DNA of 64,000 nucleotides from Davidsoniella eucalypti. Taxonomy: Eukaryota > Ascomycota > Sordariomycetes > Microascales > Ceratocystidaceae. Below are positions 35,508 to 47,811 of this stretch, in pieces. Below the pieces are notes generated by a model. The model saw nothing but the letters and a program-made list of their open reading frames with translations, made no database searches and had not been told where the DNA came from. A program made the translations under genes and the position numbers. The stretch covers positions 29,718-93,717 of the forward strand of contig RMBW01000113.1 in the NCBI GenBank assembly GCA_004009845.1, read 5' to 3'. The first letter of the stretch is position 1. The number at the start of each line of letters is the position of its first letter.

Positions 35508-38023
35508 ATGCTGGCCACTCGCCAGATTCTGGGCATGGCCCGGAGCCGTACCATGTTCGGTGCTGCCTCTGGTGTCCGCCGTCTAGCTACCGTTCACGAT
35601 TCGCCTCTCGATAGAAAGGTAATTAATTGATTCTCCTGGCACTGAAACCTTACAATAGCCAGCCCGATACTGACTGTTTCTCATCAATATAGGTCAAGCA
35701 AAACAACCTGGAGGAGGGCAACTTCATCAACTACAAGAAGATGTCTGAGAACCTGGCTGTCGTTCGTGCTCGCCTGAACCGCCCCCTCACCTACGCCGAG
35801 AAGATTCTATACTCTCACTTGGACGACCCGCACGGCCAAGATATCGAGCGTGGTGTCAGTTATTTGAAGCTGCGTCCTGATCGTGTTGCTTGCCAGGATG
35901 CCACCGCTCAGATGGCAATTCTGCAATTCATGTCCGCCGGCATGCCTTCCGTCGCCAACCCTACCACTGTCCACTGCGACCACTTGATTCAGGCCCAGGT
36001 TGGTGGTGTCAAGGATCTTGCCCGCGCCAAAGACATTAACAAGGAGGTCTACGACTTCCTTGCTTCCGCCTGCGCCAAGTTCAACATTGGTTTCTGGAAG
36101 CCTGGCTCCGGTATCATCCACCAGATCATTCTCGAGAACTACGCTTTCCCCGGTGGCTTGCTTATCGGCACTGACTCCCACACCCCCAACGGTGGTGGTC
36201 TTGGTATGTGCGCCATTGGTGTCGGTGGTGCTGATGCCGTCGATGTTATGGCCAACCTTCCTTGGGAACTGAAGGCCCCCAAGGTCATCGGTGTTAAGCT
36301 GACTGGCCAACTGAGCGGCTGGGCTTCGCCTAAGGGTATGTAACCCCAACTGGACTAATACTCCAGATCTGACCCACACCTTCTCTAATCCTACTAACAC
36401 AAATACTACATAGACATCATCCTGAAGGTTGCTGGTATCCTCACCGTCAAGGGTGGTACTGGTGCTATTGTTGAGTACCACGGCCCTGGTCTGGAGGGCA
36501 TCTCCGCCACCGGTCTCGGTACGATCGCCAACATGGGTGCCGAGATTGGTGCCACCACCTCCGTTTTCCCCTTCTCCGAGCGCATGTACGACTACCTCGC
36601 TGCTACTAAGCGTAAGGAGATTGGTGACTTTGCTCGCGTTTACTCTAAGGAGCTGTCTCCCGATGAGGGCTGCGAGTATGACCAGCTGATCGAGATCAAC
36701 CTGTCCGAGCTGGAGCCCCACATCAACGGTCCCTACACCCCCGATCTGGCTACTCCCATCTCCAAGTTCAGCCAGGCCGCCAAGGACAACAACTGGCCCT
36801 CTGAGATGAAGGTTGGTTTGATCGGTTCTTGCACCAACTCCTCTTACGAGGATATGGACCGTGCTGCTTCCATCGCCCGTGATGCCATGGCTCACGGTCT
36901 GAAGTCCAAGTCTCTGTTCACCGTCACCCCTGGCTCCGAGCAGGTTCGTGCTACCATTGAGCGTGATGGTCAGCTGAAGACATTTGAGGAGTTCGGTGGT
37001 GTCGTCCTGGCTAACGCCTGCGGCCCTTGCATTGGCCAGTGGGATCGTCGTGATGTCAAGAAGGGTGATGCCAACTCTATTGTCTCGTCCTACAACCGTA
37101 ACTTTACCGGCCGTAACGACTCCAACCCCGCTACCCGCTCTTTCGTTACCTCCCCTGATCTGGTTGTCGCTCTTTCCATTGCCGGAACTCTGCACTTCAA
37201 CCCTCTGACCGACAAGCTCAAGGACAAGAACGGCAACGAGTTCATGCTCAAGCCTCCCACTGGTAACGCCCTGCCTTCGCGCGGTTACGACCCTGGTGAG
37301 AACACTTACCAGGCTCCTCCTGCCGACCGTAGCACTGTCACGGTCAACGTCGCTCCTACCTCGGACCGTCTCCAGATCCTGTCTCCCTTCAAGGCTTGGG
37401 ATGGCAAGGATGCCCTCGACATCCCGATTCTCATCAAGTGCAAGGGCAAGACCACCACTGATCACATCTCCATGGCCGGTCCTTGGTTGAAGTACCGTGG
37501 TCACCTGGACAACATTTCCAACAACATGCTGATCGGTGCCATCAACGAGGCCAACGAGGAGGCTAACAAGATCAAGAACTTCACCACTGGTGGGTTTGGT
37601 GGTGTCCCCGACGTTGCCCGTGACTACAAGGCCAAGGGCATCCAGTGGGTTGTCATTGGTGACTGGAACTACGGTGAGGGTTCTTCTCGTGAGCACGCCG
37701 CTCTGGAGCCCCGTCACCTCGGTGGTCTGGCTATCATCACCCGCTCCTTCGCTCGTATCCACGAGACCAACCTGAAGAAGCAGGGTATGCTGCCCCTCAC
37801 CTTCTCTGACCCCGCTGACTACGAAAAGATCAACCCTTACGACAAGGTTGATCTGCTTTGCACTGAGCTCGCCGTTGGCAAGCCCATGACTCTGCGCGTC
37901 CACCCCGCCTCTGGTGCCGCTTCCTTCGACGTCAAGCTGTCCCACACATTCAACGAGCCCCAGATTGAGTGGTTCAAGAACGGTTCTGCCCTGAACACCA
38001 TGGCTACCAAGAACAAGGCTTAA
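35508..38023 (+). CDS. ACO1: Mitochondrial aconitate hydratase
   Basis: Three exons, 35508-35618, 35693-36335 and 36414-38023, encode 787 aa. Aconitase interconverts citrate and isocitrate in the mitochondrial matrix. Exon 1 encodes an Arg-rich presequence (MLATRQILGMARSRTMF...RRLATVHDS). The [4Fe-4S] ligands are Cys391 in GSCTNSS and Cys454/Cys457 in NACGPCIGQW. Other landmarks are LIGTDSHTPNGGGLG, FPFSERM, the KTTTDHISMAGPW block, and NYGEGSSREHAALEPRHLGG in the swivel domain. Length matches mitochondrial aconitases (about 780 aa). Codon usage is as strongly biased as in FKS1, pointing to high expression. The second intron splits a GAC codon (KDIILKVAG). Its neighbours are unrelated in function. 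Confidence 0.98.
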
Positions 38024-39456
38024 ATATACCTTTTCTCTATCGTTTCTTCTCGGCTGGTTTAGCAAGCTTTTGCTTGTACTACCCTTGACTCCATGCCACC
38101 CTTCTTGTTTGAGAAGTCAGCGACAGCTATTTCTTATCTATACGGATAACTTACTATCCGGTCCAACCAGTCACTTCTTGTTGTTTTCTTTGTCATTCTA
38201 AAATTCGCCGGTTACTTCAGATGGGTGCTACTAGTGTAAGTATATGCCAACAACTTGCATTGGTACTCTTCCTTTTGTATCTTGGGGGGAGGAGTTCTTT
38301 ACGTTCAGATGGTTATCCTCTGATTTTTTTTATCTTACATATCATCTCGACTGCCAAGTGCTTGACTTAAAATCGGGCAATATGGCATTGCATCATTGGT
38401 TATTGTTCTCGTTTTAAATATTATTTTGTTTTGTGTTTCTTTTGGGATTGCGCAGGATTTGTTATAACGTTCGCTTCGACGACGTCAAGTTTTCTTCTTT
38501 TTTCCTAGTTATTACATATGGAATACTGTAGATTTTAAAGTATAAAAAACATTTGAAAGTATCTAGTCGTTTGTCTTCAAGTATACGTGAGATGTGAACC
38601 ATGAGTTGTGCTGTGAGGTCAAAATGTCATGTACCGCTCAGCTTCCACTTAATCGAGGTCACGTGATCAGGCTATAAGATAAAGCTCGTCAGGAATAGTC
38701 AGCAAGGCACCTGTCTTTCTTGGGATAGTCATTCTTTTAGTGGCCTATCAAGAAGGCTTCATTTTAGCCGGCTAGTTTATTGTTATGTGGCTATACTCGA
38801 TCGAACTGTGTAAGCTATAGAGTTATTGAACTACCGTCTTGAGAACTATTTGTTTATCCTATTGTTCTCTTGTTTTTTTTATGCCTTAATACTACGACCA
38901 ATTGCTCATTCTTCTTATTGTTATGAACCTAATAGAGTTATTCATGACGAGGCGACTATCCCCTACTGCTATAACTCTGTATACTAAACCCTTATATTTT
39001 TTCGCTCCTTTTACATAACAGTACAGGGTAAAATTGCGATAACACGTGCCTATACTATCCTTGCGAATCTCGATTAGCAAGCAAAGCACTTGAGCACCTA
39101 GATTCAGCCTCTATCTCGAAACGCAGTCCGACGACGAGTACGGAACGCGCATACAATTTTCGTTGGACCTAAACATAAATTTCCCCTCTTCTTACTAGGA
39201 ATCTATTGAGCTTGCCTTTGCCCTTTGCGCTATAAGACGAACCTAAGCTACTAAGCTGCTAGGCCCCCGAAAGGTCCGAGCGAGCTTCGGTCTTTGCATC
39301 GAATCATACGCATAACTACAACTGCACTACATTGGTCCAATTGGAACTGCAGCACAAACACAGCATCGGCAGATATCCTCGAGGCATCTCTCTCGGCGTC
39401 TCTATCTTTTATTGCGTTGTTTTCTTTGAGAGAGACAGAGAGACAGAGAAAGAGCT
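38024..39456. other. Intergenic ACO1-RBD2
   Basis: About 1.4 kb without a gene. The T-rich first part is the ACO1 3' region. A CACGTG box lies at about 38662. A GA-rich purine run at about 39426-39452 (AGAGACAGAGAGACAGAG) immediately precedes the RBD2 start. Confidence 0.5.
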
Positions 39457-40547
39457 ATGCCTCCTACCGTCCAGCGTATTAACACTGCGCGTGCGCGGTC
39501 ATATATCAGCCGACTTCCTCTATTCACACGATGCTGCAGTGCCATACTTGTAATATTATGGCTAGCTTCTTTGCAGAGTAGTTTTGATGTGCTAGACTGG
39601 GGCTCGCTCAAGCCAGCAGAGTTCAATTTTGCCCAGAGTAAGCTAATCTCATCACTGTACTTGTTATACCGCCAAGTTTGGAATACAATGTTAACTAGGC
39701 TGTTTCTATTAGGTTACCGTCTTAACACTTACCCCATTGTTCACTTGAATGTGCTACACATGGTCGCGAACGTGGTTGCGTTGACACCCTTGATGGAGCG
39801 CTTTGAGCTGGAATATGGTACATTGACTACCTTGGCCATGTTTCTAGGACGTAAGCAATATACATTGTCAGTGTATAACGACAGTTCAGAAAGGCTAACA
39901 CATTATATATAGCAATGGCAACCCTACCTGGATTTCTGTACATTCTCTTTGAATATGTGATTCTGAGAAGCACCACCGCAGTTGCTGGAGCTAGGTAAGC
40001 ATCCATATGGAGAGGACCACCACTTAAATTACACTAACTAATACCGTTGTAAACACAGCGTATGGGTGTTCTTATTATTGGCTATGGAGGCCATTCGAAC
40101 TGCTAAGACTAACCCGCATTTTATGTTGGGTCCGTACAAGATTCCAACATGGACCACACCTCTTGGTGCTCTCATTGGCGTTGCTGCGCTTGTGCCCAGT
40201 AGCAGCTTTCTCGGCCACGTATGCGGTGTCATTGTTGGCTACATTTGTAAGTTTCGGCATCCCATCACACATATGCATGTTGGAAACCAATACAGACAGC
40301 TAATACTATGTATGTAGGCGGTATGGGCTACATCAAGTACCTTGCTCCACCGGAAAAGATACTGCGCTGGATCGAGAGCAAGCTCAATTTGCTTGCTATT
40401 CTACCGCATTATGTGAGCATTGATCAAAAGACCTATGGTCGTTTCGGAGTCCTTCCCACCAGTGGTCACCCATTGTCGGCGACTGCTAGTACCGCGTCTG
40501 CCGCGTTTTTGGCGGCTAGTGGCCCTGGACAACGACTAGGACCCTGA
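39457..40547 (+). CDS. RBD2: Rhomboid-type intramembrane serine protease (Rbd2)
   Basis: Five exons, 39457-39637, 39713-39850, 39913-39994, 40059-40246 and 40318-40547, encode 272 aa. It is a Golgi/ER rhomboid of the fungal Rbd2 family, which in fission yeast and Aspergillus helps activate the sterol-response factor SREBP. The catalytic serine is Ser134 in AGASVW (GxS motif, split by intron 3) and the partner histidine is His187 in FLGHVCG. Conserved family blocks are YRLNTYPIVH, NVVALTPLMERFE, NPHFMLGPYKIPTWTTPL and PPEKILRWIESKLNLL, then PHYVSIDQKTYGRFGVLPT at the end. Intron 1 is 75 nt and has no in-frame stop, so retention would insert 25 residues without breaking the frame. The spliced form matches the family better. 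Confidence 0.93.
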
Positions 40548-41305
40548 AAATCAGATGCATACCATTACCATACTACCTGATTGTAGTATTTTGGAAAAAC
40601 TACGGCTAAGATTGTCATCACAGGCTTGGAATTTTAGCATCAAAGGGTTTAGTGAGGGGCATTTTGAAGGGGATAGTTCTCAGGTACGATACGGGCTCAC
40701 CCACTTATATTTAGTGGCAAAAGACGTTGATAAATATACAATTTCGCGTTCCTAGATTACCAATTACTAGTCAAAGTATCATGACTCAAAACAATGCATG
40801 CTCAAGATGACAATTCCTGTAACCATTGGTAGTGAATAGTTGGTAGCTGAGATGTTATGCTAGATATCCTTGTTGCGGTGATATCGCAATAGTGGGGGGC
40901 ATTGAACCTAGCTTCTGAGCTCGCTTAAATGCATCGCAAGCTTGAACAAGCTCTAATCCAATCTAATGCAATAGGCCATAGACAGTTAAGCATCATAATT
41001 GCATCGTACTGTAGTTGTCGCGTTTACTGAAGCTTCTGAAATCGCGACAACGACGACGTTCCCCGAATTACAGTGTGTGGGTTTCTTTTTTCTGGCTTTA
41101 TTCTGAAGTAAATAAACATCCCTTCTATTTCATTCGTCAATCAGCACACCAAAGTGCCATCTTGCGACTTTGCATTGAACGATTTACCCTACTGGCTTTA
41201 ATGGCAATGTGTTTCTAAGCCAAGAATAAACACATTCTTCTTTACCACATCTCGACACATCTTTCCCGGCTGGCTTTGATTCCCTAAATATCGTATCGAT
41301 TCGCC
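40548..41305. other. Intergenic RBD2-GAA1
   Basis: A 758 bp spacer between two same-strand genes. No domain-bearing ORF; it should contain the RBD2 terminator and the GAA1 promoter. Confidence 0.45.
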
Positions 41306-43409
41306 ATGTCACGGCTCATATGTTCGTGTCCATCCAACCCTTTTAACAAGCCACCTATGGCCCCTTCGAAAATTACCGAATAGAACAAACATTCAGTGCT
41401 AACAGCACCCATCGCAATGTCTATATAGCTTCCGCCTTTCATATCCGCAATGACCCCCGGCTATTGAAAGCCCCGCCATATATCTCGCTAGGCTGTATCG
41501 TGGCCGGAGTCGCGTGGCTTCTTCTGCTGCCCCTCGACGACTATTCACGCCGTACATATATATCAGAGAACGCTCTGCTTCCCGGCCAAGTACACACCTA
41601 CTTCAGCGGCAGCGACCAGAACATCTTCAAAGCATACCGGAAAGAAGTCACTGCGCTTGCCGACGAGAGCAACTATGTGTAAGCCCGTGGATTTTCTGTG
41701 ACTGTTATATGTCTACTTGTGAACACGGTCTCGCTAACTCTTTCGGGTAATCCTAGCGTCAACGACGGCCTGGAGAAGATTGCTCGCGATATCGGGCTCA
41801 AGACCGCTCGCCAAAACTTCACATACTCGTCTGCCGGCGAGGTCTACTCTGGCGAGAATCTATACGCTATTTTGCAGGCACCTCGTGGTGATGCGACAGA
41901 GGCCATTGTCTTGATCGCATCGTGGCGCAATGCCGAGGGCAAGCTCAACTTGCAGGGCGTCCCTCTGGCCTTGACTCTAGGCCGATACTTCAAGCGTTGG
42001 TCGCTATGGTCCAAGGATATCATATTGCTGTTCCCACCGGAGCCGTTTATGGGAAGCCAAGCTTGGGCCGATGCATACCACGATGCCCATAATACCGATA
42101 CGGTAGGCTCCCTGCCTATAAAATCCGGCCTGCTTCAGGGTGCCATTGCGATCGATTATACCCAGGAGAAACGCTTTAAATCCCTTCATATCACATATGA
42201 TGGTGTGAACGGCCAACTACCGAACTTGGATTTGATCAACAGTATCGTGGGAATCTCCAGTGGCCAGATGGGATTCGAGTCGAACATACAACACATGTGG
42301 CATCACGAAGACAAGTACGAAGAGCGCCTCACGACTATGTTCCGCGGCATGTTGAACCAGGGTCTAGGCCATGCGACTGGCTCTCACAGTGCTTTCATCC
42401 CATACCATGTTGATGCTGTCACATTAACGCCATATGGTGCTGGATGGCAAGACGAGATGGCCATGGGCCGTGTGATCGAGGCATCTTTCCGCAGTTTGAA
42501 CAACCTGCTGGAGCACCTGCATCAAAGTTTCTTCTTCTACCTACTCATGAACCGTGACCGTTTCGTGAGCATCGGTACATATCTCCCTAGTGCCATGGTC
42601 ATTGCTGCCAATTTCACCATCATGGCTATAGCTAGCTGGGTCCATAGTGGCCAGCCAGACAAGAAACGCTTGCCTAAAGTCAAACGTCAGGCTATCGATG
42701 ATAAGGGAGCAGATATTGTCATTTTGGCCCCCATGTCTGACCCCGACGATGAGAATGCCCTGGTTGAAGTGCCATCATCTGCAGAACGCAATGTCGGTTT
42801 GCCGCTTACAGTGGTAATATCGGTTCAGGCACTTGGTCTAGTGCCATTCTATATCTTCAACAACACACCGTCTAGTGTAAGTTCTTTATAATCAAACGTC
42901 TACACACATGCATAGATATACTAACATTCGGACTCTAGATTGTGTCTGCTGTATTCATGGGTTTTGCCGCCGTGAACTGTGCTCTACCCTTTATTATTTC
43001 CGGTCTTATATCATCCTATGGACCTACAGTCCGGCAATACCAGGTAATGAAGTCTTTCTCACTTCTAGGCCTCGGCATGTTTCTATCCACCCTGGCAACT
43101 CTAAACTTTTCTCTCGCCTTCGTCATTGGCGTACTCTCTACTCCTTTCTCCTTCGTTCAGCCCTTTGGCAGCAAACTATCATTAATGCTTCCTTACTCTG
43201 CCATCTTGAATATATTGGCCCCTCCGGCTGTCATGGCTGTCGGCACTTCTTTTGCTGGCATCAATCTGACTGAGTTGCTCAAGGAGGTTGCTTTTGGTTG
43301 GAATATCTCTGGCATGTACACGAGCGGTGTGGTTTGGTGTGTGTGGTGGCCGGCTTGGTTGATTGCTTCCATCATCGTGGTATCAAGTCCGAAGCTAGTT
43401 ACTGAATAG
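41306..43409 (+). CDS. GAA1: GPI transamidase component Gaa1
   Basis: Exons 41306-41321 (16 nt), 41429-41678, 41757-42876 and 42939-43409 encode 618 aa. Gaa1 is the subunit of the ER GPI-transamidase that brings the GPI lipid to the enzyme. The first membrane segment follows RNDPRLLKAPPYISL (AGVAWLLLLPLDDY), then the luminal M28-like domain (SRRTYISENALLPGQVHTYF, GENLYAILQAPRGDATEAIVLIASW) and several C-terminal membrane segments. The frame of exon 2 has no ATG before an upstream stop, so I infer a micro-exon, ATG TCA CGG CTC ATA T, joined across a 107 bp intron. That intron has a TGCTAAC branch site and TATATAG acceptor but a weak donor, GTTCGT. The start is therefore less sure than the rest. 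The gene converges on RPN9. Confidence 0.9.
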
Positions 43410-43637
43410 TTTACGATTAAAGTTGCTACATTTTATAGAAATATGGACAAGTTTGAGATTAATTTACATGTATTTGTATCATGTGCTTTCTTTGAGAGAG
43501 AGGGAGAGAGTAAGCAAGCTGCTAATCGGCTTTATCGTTCATTGTCTTCATAACGTGTTTATATGTAATGTAGTAGTAGTTATCTTTGACTTTGGTATCT
43601 GTCTAGCGCAGCATTTCATTCTTTATTCCTGATACTC

Positions 43638-44921
43638 CTACGACACCCACAGATCGTCTCCAGACCTCTCGATCCAACTACCTAGATCATTGACGTTGTC
43701 ATCCCACTCTTTAAGACGGTCCTTCATGGCAGCAACCTGCTTCTTGTCAAGAACCTTGGGCTGGACCCAGGTGATGTGGGCAATCTCATCTACTTGATCG
43801 ATTGTGCCGCGTAGAAGACCCAAACTCAATGCCTTCATGATCAAGTATTCAATCTCCTCGACACGTACCTTGGTCGAGAGAGAGATATCCTTGAAAGTCA
43901 TGGCGCGGTCGTGGGGTGGTCTACGGAACACAGCCTCAGCCAAGGAGGCAAGGTAGATTTTCTGGCGTAGGTGATCCGAGAACTCGCTAAGAAGGTTGTT
44001 TGATTCGATGTGGTTGGAAAGGCTGTCGTAGGCAGTCAGGTCACCGCGGTTGAAGGCAAAAACGAGGTCCCGTAGCCACTCATTCTCGCTGTCCTTGAGA
44101 GTGTCGAGAATCGGGTGCAACAACAGCTCGCCAAAGTTGTAGATGCTATCGGAAACGAGAGCCGCCACGCAAAGGTGGTAGGCACGGATATGGCGTTCTT
44201 TGGGGGATAGGCTTGATAGGTCTATGCAGGCAAGGTAGAGAAGAGCATTACGGTAATAAGCGGCAAATTCGTTCTTGCGCTAGAGTTTGAAAGTACATGG
44301 TCAGTATATACTTGACAAGCGGCATATTTGGTAGAGTCTGGAATATCATACCTGGTAGTAGCTAGCATTGGCGTCGTAGAACGTAGCGTGGACAACAGAC
44401 TCGACAGAGTCAAGCATATCAAGCGTTTTCTCGCAGCCATCGAGATCCTTGCGAGCAGCCTCCAAGTCAGGAATGTTAAGTCTAACCTTGGCGACGGCAG
44501 TAGAGGCGAAGACAAATGCGTCTCTGGTGTCAGCAGTGTCAACTCTCTTTGCGATAGCCTGCAAGAAAGAGAGGCGCTCCTTGTTGTCTATTTGGTACAA
44601 TGGTTAGCTCTGGGCTGAATTTCATAGTAGAGCATTGTACTTGTACTCACTTGCGCATTCAGTAGAGGCGCTCAGCGCAAGTTGCACGAGCTTCAGTTGG
44701 TTGATCTTATCGGCAAAAGTGAAGACAAAGGACTTGTAGAAGCCTAGTCTGAATGGGGCACTGGCAGGGTTCTTGAAGAACTCTTGAAGCTTATCAGTTA
44801 GCTCGTGCCATAGCTTGCGCTCCCAGAGGTCCTCGAACTCTAGAATGCCGGCCTGCAGCTCATCTGGCACGATCTCCTGCTGGTCAGACAGAAAGTCCTG
44901 GATCTTCTCGTTGGCAGACAT
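43638..44921 (-). CDS. RPN9: 26S proteasome lid subunit Rpn9 (PSMD13)
   Basis: Three exons, 44921-44651, 44587-44352 and 44279-43638, encode 382 aa. Rpn9 is a non-catalytic PCI-domain subunit of the 19S lid. The N-terminal helical repeats include LWERKLWHELTDKLQEFF and FYKSFVFTFADKINQLKLVQLAL. The middle has DAFVFASTAVAKVRLNIPDLEAARKDLD and YYRNALLYL after splicing. The C-terminal PCI/winged helix contains FNRGDLTAYDSL, LRQKIYLASLAEAVFRRPPHDRAMTF and VEEIEYLIMKALSLGLLRGTIDQVD. Length agrees with yeast Rpn9 (393 aa). It shares a 744 bp divergent promoter region with the complex I subunit gene. Confidence 0.96.
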
Positions 44922-45665
44922 GACTGCAATGGATGTGAATGTGGGTATGGGGGTTCGGGTGTGCGCAGTACAGCGTCGGCGAAGTTGTCGTGAAGTTCAG
45001 TCGGAGCTTGAAGCTTGATGGCCAAATATGGAGGGGCACAGTAGGTGGGCAGACAGCTTAGAATGTTGGGATAGAGAAGCTAGACAAGCCAAACAAGCCT
45101 AGTGAAATAGAATGTCCAATTGATAAGGAAATACAATCAGATACGGGGAAGCCCAAGCTATAGATCTCAGGCAAAATAAGGTGTGTCGTCGAAGATAAGC
45201 AAGAAAAAATGTCGTCAGTGTTTCTTGAGCTTATGCTATGACTTGCGTGCCCTGTTGAGATGCTGCAGCCAACGCGGCTGGACAGCAGCCTGATGCAGCT
45301 ACTACAAATAGCCAGGATGCCCCACCCCACTTTGAGCCATTGTCGTACTATGATTGGATGCAACGGCATCTAGTTATTCCATGCCGCTCTGGCCAACCAC
45401 GTGATGGACAATATTGATGAAGAACCCCAGAGTTCTAATGGCTAAGCAATGCTAAGTAATCGGACGCCATAAAGCCAATTGCTAGCCAAGTCAAGCATCA
45501 CGAAAGCCGAAGCTAAGACAGCGCTCAGGTCGCCTACGCCGAAGTTGATACCCAATTCCTCGCCAATTACCAGGGCTTTTCTCAGCAAACCAGCCGGCAT
45601 ACTTTTGCTGTCACGGTTTCTCCCGTTTTCGCCTTTACCTCGACTTCGACTTCGACTTCGACATC
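44922..45665. promoter_or_regulatory. Divergent promoter region RPN9 / complex I 40 kDa subunit
   Basis: A 744 bp gap between start codons. A CACGTG box lies at about 45399. A (CTTCGA)n-type hexamer run at about 45641-45662 sits directly before the complex I start codon. I could not see a clear copy of the yeast proteasome element GGTGGCAAA. Confidence 0.45.
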
Positions 45666-47220
45666 ATGTCCAGCTTCCAGGCCGCTCTACGGTCGTCCCG
45701 GGCAACATCCAGGCAATTCATTGGCCAGCGGTCTATTTCTGACATTGCGATCACGCGCACCGGCAAGCCTATTCTTCGTACGCCCGGAGGCCGGTTAGTG
45801 CTTTCCCAAGAGCCAATGGCTACATATAAGCGATATAACCCAGCACTCAGTCAGCAGCTAACAACACCTCATGCTTATAGGTCTTCCCTTGGTGGTATGA
45901 TTAGCGATCGATTTCACTCTCGTTAACCCACATAGCTCGACTAAACTTCTCTGCGAATCTTAGGAAACACTGCGACGGTGTTCGGTGCCACTGGACGTCT
46001 TGGAAGATACATCGTGAACAGACTAGGTAACACAATTCGCACACTAAAACAGCTGTCGCAGGAACATACTGATGGCGCCTTTGTAAAATAGCTCGTCAAG
46101 GATGCACTGTAGTCGTCCCCTTTCGCGACGAAATGGCCAAGCGCCACCTCAAGGTCTCCGGTGACCTTGGCCGTGTAGTCTTTATCGTAAGTTGGAACCG
46201 GGCTTACTTATATTGCACACTATACTATACGTATAACATATACTAATACAAAATCTACAGGAGTACGACTTGCGCAACACTCAATCGATCGAGGAGAGCG
46301 TCCGTCATTCCGATATTGTCATCAACCTAGTTGGCCGTGATTACCCCACCAAGTCAGTCTCGCCAATCCCTGCGACTGTGGGTAACGAAGGAGAACAACA
46401 TCATCTAACTTTATTACAGGAACTTTACCCTGGAAGACGTACATGTCGAGGGCACTGAACGTATCGCCGAGGCTGCCGCAAAGTACGATGTAGACCGTTT
46501 CATCCAGGTCTCGTCATACAACGCTGACCCTAAATCAGAGTGCGAGTTCTTCGAGACCAAGGGTCGTGGTGAAAAGGTTGCCCGCGAGATCTTCCCCGAA
46601 GCTACCATTGTGCGCCCTGCGCCCACCTTTGGTTTCGAGGATAATCTCCTACTCAAGCTGGCTACTATCACCAATCTCTTCACTGTGAACAACATGAAGG
46701 AGAGATTCTGGCCTGTTCACGTTATCGATGTCGGTCGTGCCCTCGAAGTCATTTCCTTCAACGATGCTACTGCTGGCCAGCTGTACGAGCTCTACGGCCC
46801 CAAGAACTACTCAACGGCCGAGATTGCAGAGCTGGTCGACCGCGAGATCTTCAAGAAGCGCATGCACATCAACGTGCCTCCTAAGATCCTAAAGCCCATC
46901 TTCGATATTCTACACAAGACCGTCAATTGGCAGACTGTTTCGTCCCAGGAGCTCGACCGCGAGCTGTACGATCAGGCCATCGACCCAGCTGCCAAGACTT
47001 TCGCTGACCTTGGTATCGAACCTGAAGACATCAGCAAGTACACCTATCACTATCTAGTAAGATTTTCCCACTTTCGACATCTCTTTATTGTGTTGCTACA
47101 ATATACTGACCCTCTTTACAGCAAGGCTTCCGTAACTGGTCCTCTTATGATCTTCCTCCAGCAACGGAGAAGGAGAAGCGCGAAGACCGCAAGTACCTCC
47201 ACGTCATCGACAACCAGTAA
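45666..47220 (+). CDS. NUO40: NADH:ubiquinone oxidoreductase 40 kDa subunit (NDUFA9 type)
   Basis: Seven exons, 45666-45793, 45881-45894 (14 nt), 45964-46026, 46092-46186, 46261-46352, 46420-47056 and 47122-47220, encode 375 aa. It is an accessory, NADPH-binding atypical short-chain dehydrogenase subunit of mitochondrial complex I. The basic N-terminus (MSSFQAALRSSRATSRQFIGQRSIS) is a mitochondrial presequence. The nucleotide loop reads TATVFGATGRLGRYIVNRLARQGCTVVVPFR, and further family blocks are DIVINLVGRDYPTKNFTLEDVHVEGTERIA, IQVSSYNADP, FETKGRGEKVAREIFPEATIVRP and FWPVHVIDVGRAL. The 14 nt exon supplies RSSLG just before the Rossmann loop and is needed to match the family and keep frame. 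It ends QGFRNWSSYDLPPATEKE. Confidence 0.95.
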
Positions 47221-47811
47221 ACTGTCTGTTTGGATGGCGTGACGCCTATCTTACCAAGCAATCTGACCAAGTACAGTGCAGTGGGTTCACAGTATACAGT
47301 ATATACAGTATATCTTTGTCACAGTCGGACAAAGCGCGAAATTCGTGTTGTTTAAGTGTATATAATAAATTCAATTTCCCCAAGTAGCGTCTCTTAGGCG
47401 CTTTAATATCCGATATGCCGTATGTAAAATAGTGCAAATTTTGGTAGTGATGCGGGGTATATAGATTTTACAAAGAAAAAAGTAGTAAAATTTCTATACT
47501 GTCAAATAGGTGAATGAAATACAATTCCACAACTATAAACCTCGCTGTCTTTTAGATTATTTCTTTTTATATAACTATACAAAATAGAATTCACATAATC
47601 GCATTGCTTCGTACTTGAACTTATATAGTCTCGGCCTTATTCACTCAATTGGCGATAACCCTTTTTGGAAGGGAAAGGAAAGCGTTATTGCAAAAATTGA
47701 TAAGTGGGATCAATCTCATGTCACACTAGATAGTAGACTCGTTTCACCTCAACACCATAAACTTCTCATATTCATAAGAATCGACTATCGCCTTAGACAA
47801 CCAATATCACA
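47221..47811. other. Intergenic, complex I subunit to EFM5
   Basis: A 591 bp AT-rich spacer between same-strand genes. An ACAGTATA repeat lies at about 47288-47311. No ORF with a recognisable domain. Confidence 0.45.

Noticed and set aside
35807..38065. A 752 aa open frame on the minus strand opposite aconitase
   Set aside because: It is a shadow of the strongly biased codons of ACO1; the protein is low-complexity, rich in Val/Gly/Leu/Asp, and matches no family I know. The plus strand has an unmistakable aconitase.
44922..45100. Possible proteasome-associated control element upstream of RPN9
   Set aside because: Only a loose match (GATGGCCAAA) was found, not the GGTGGCAAA core.
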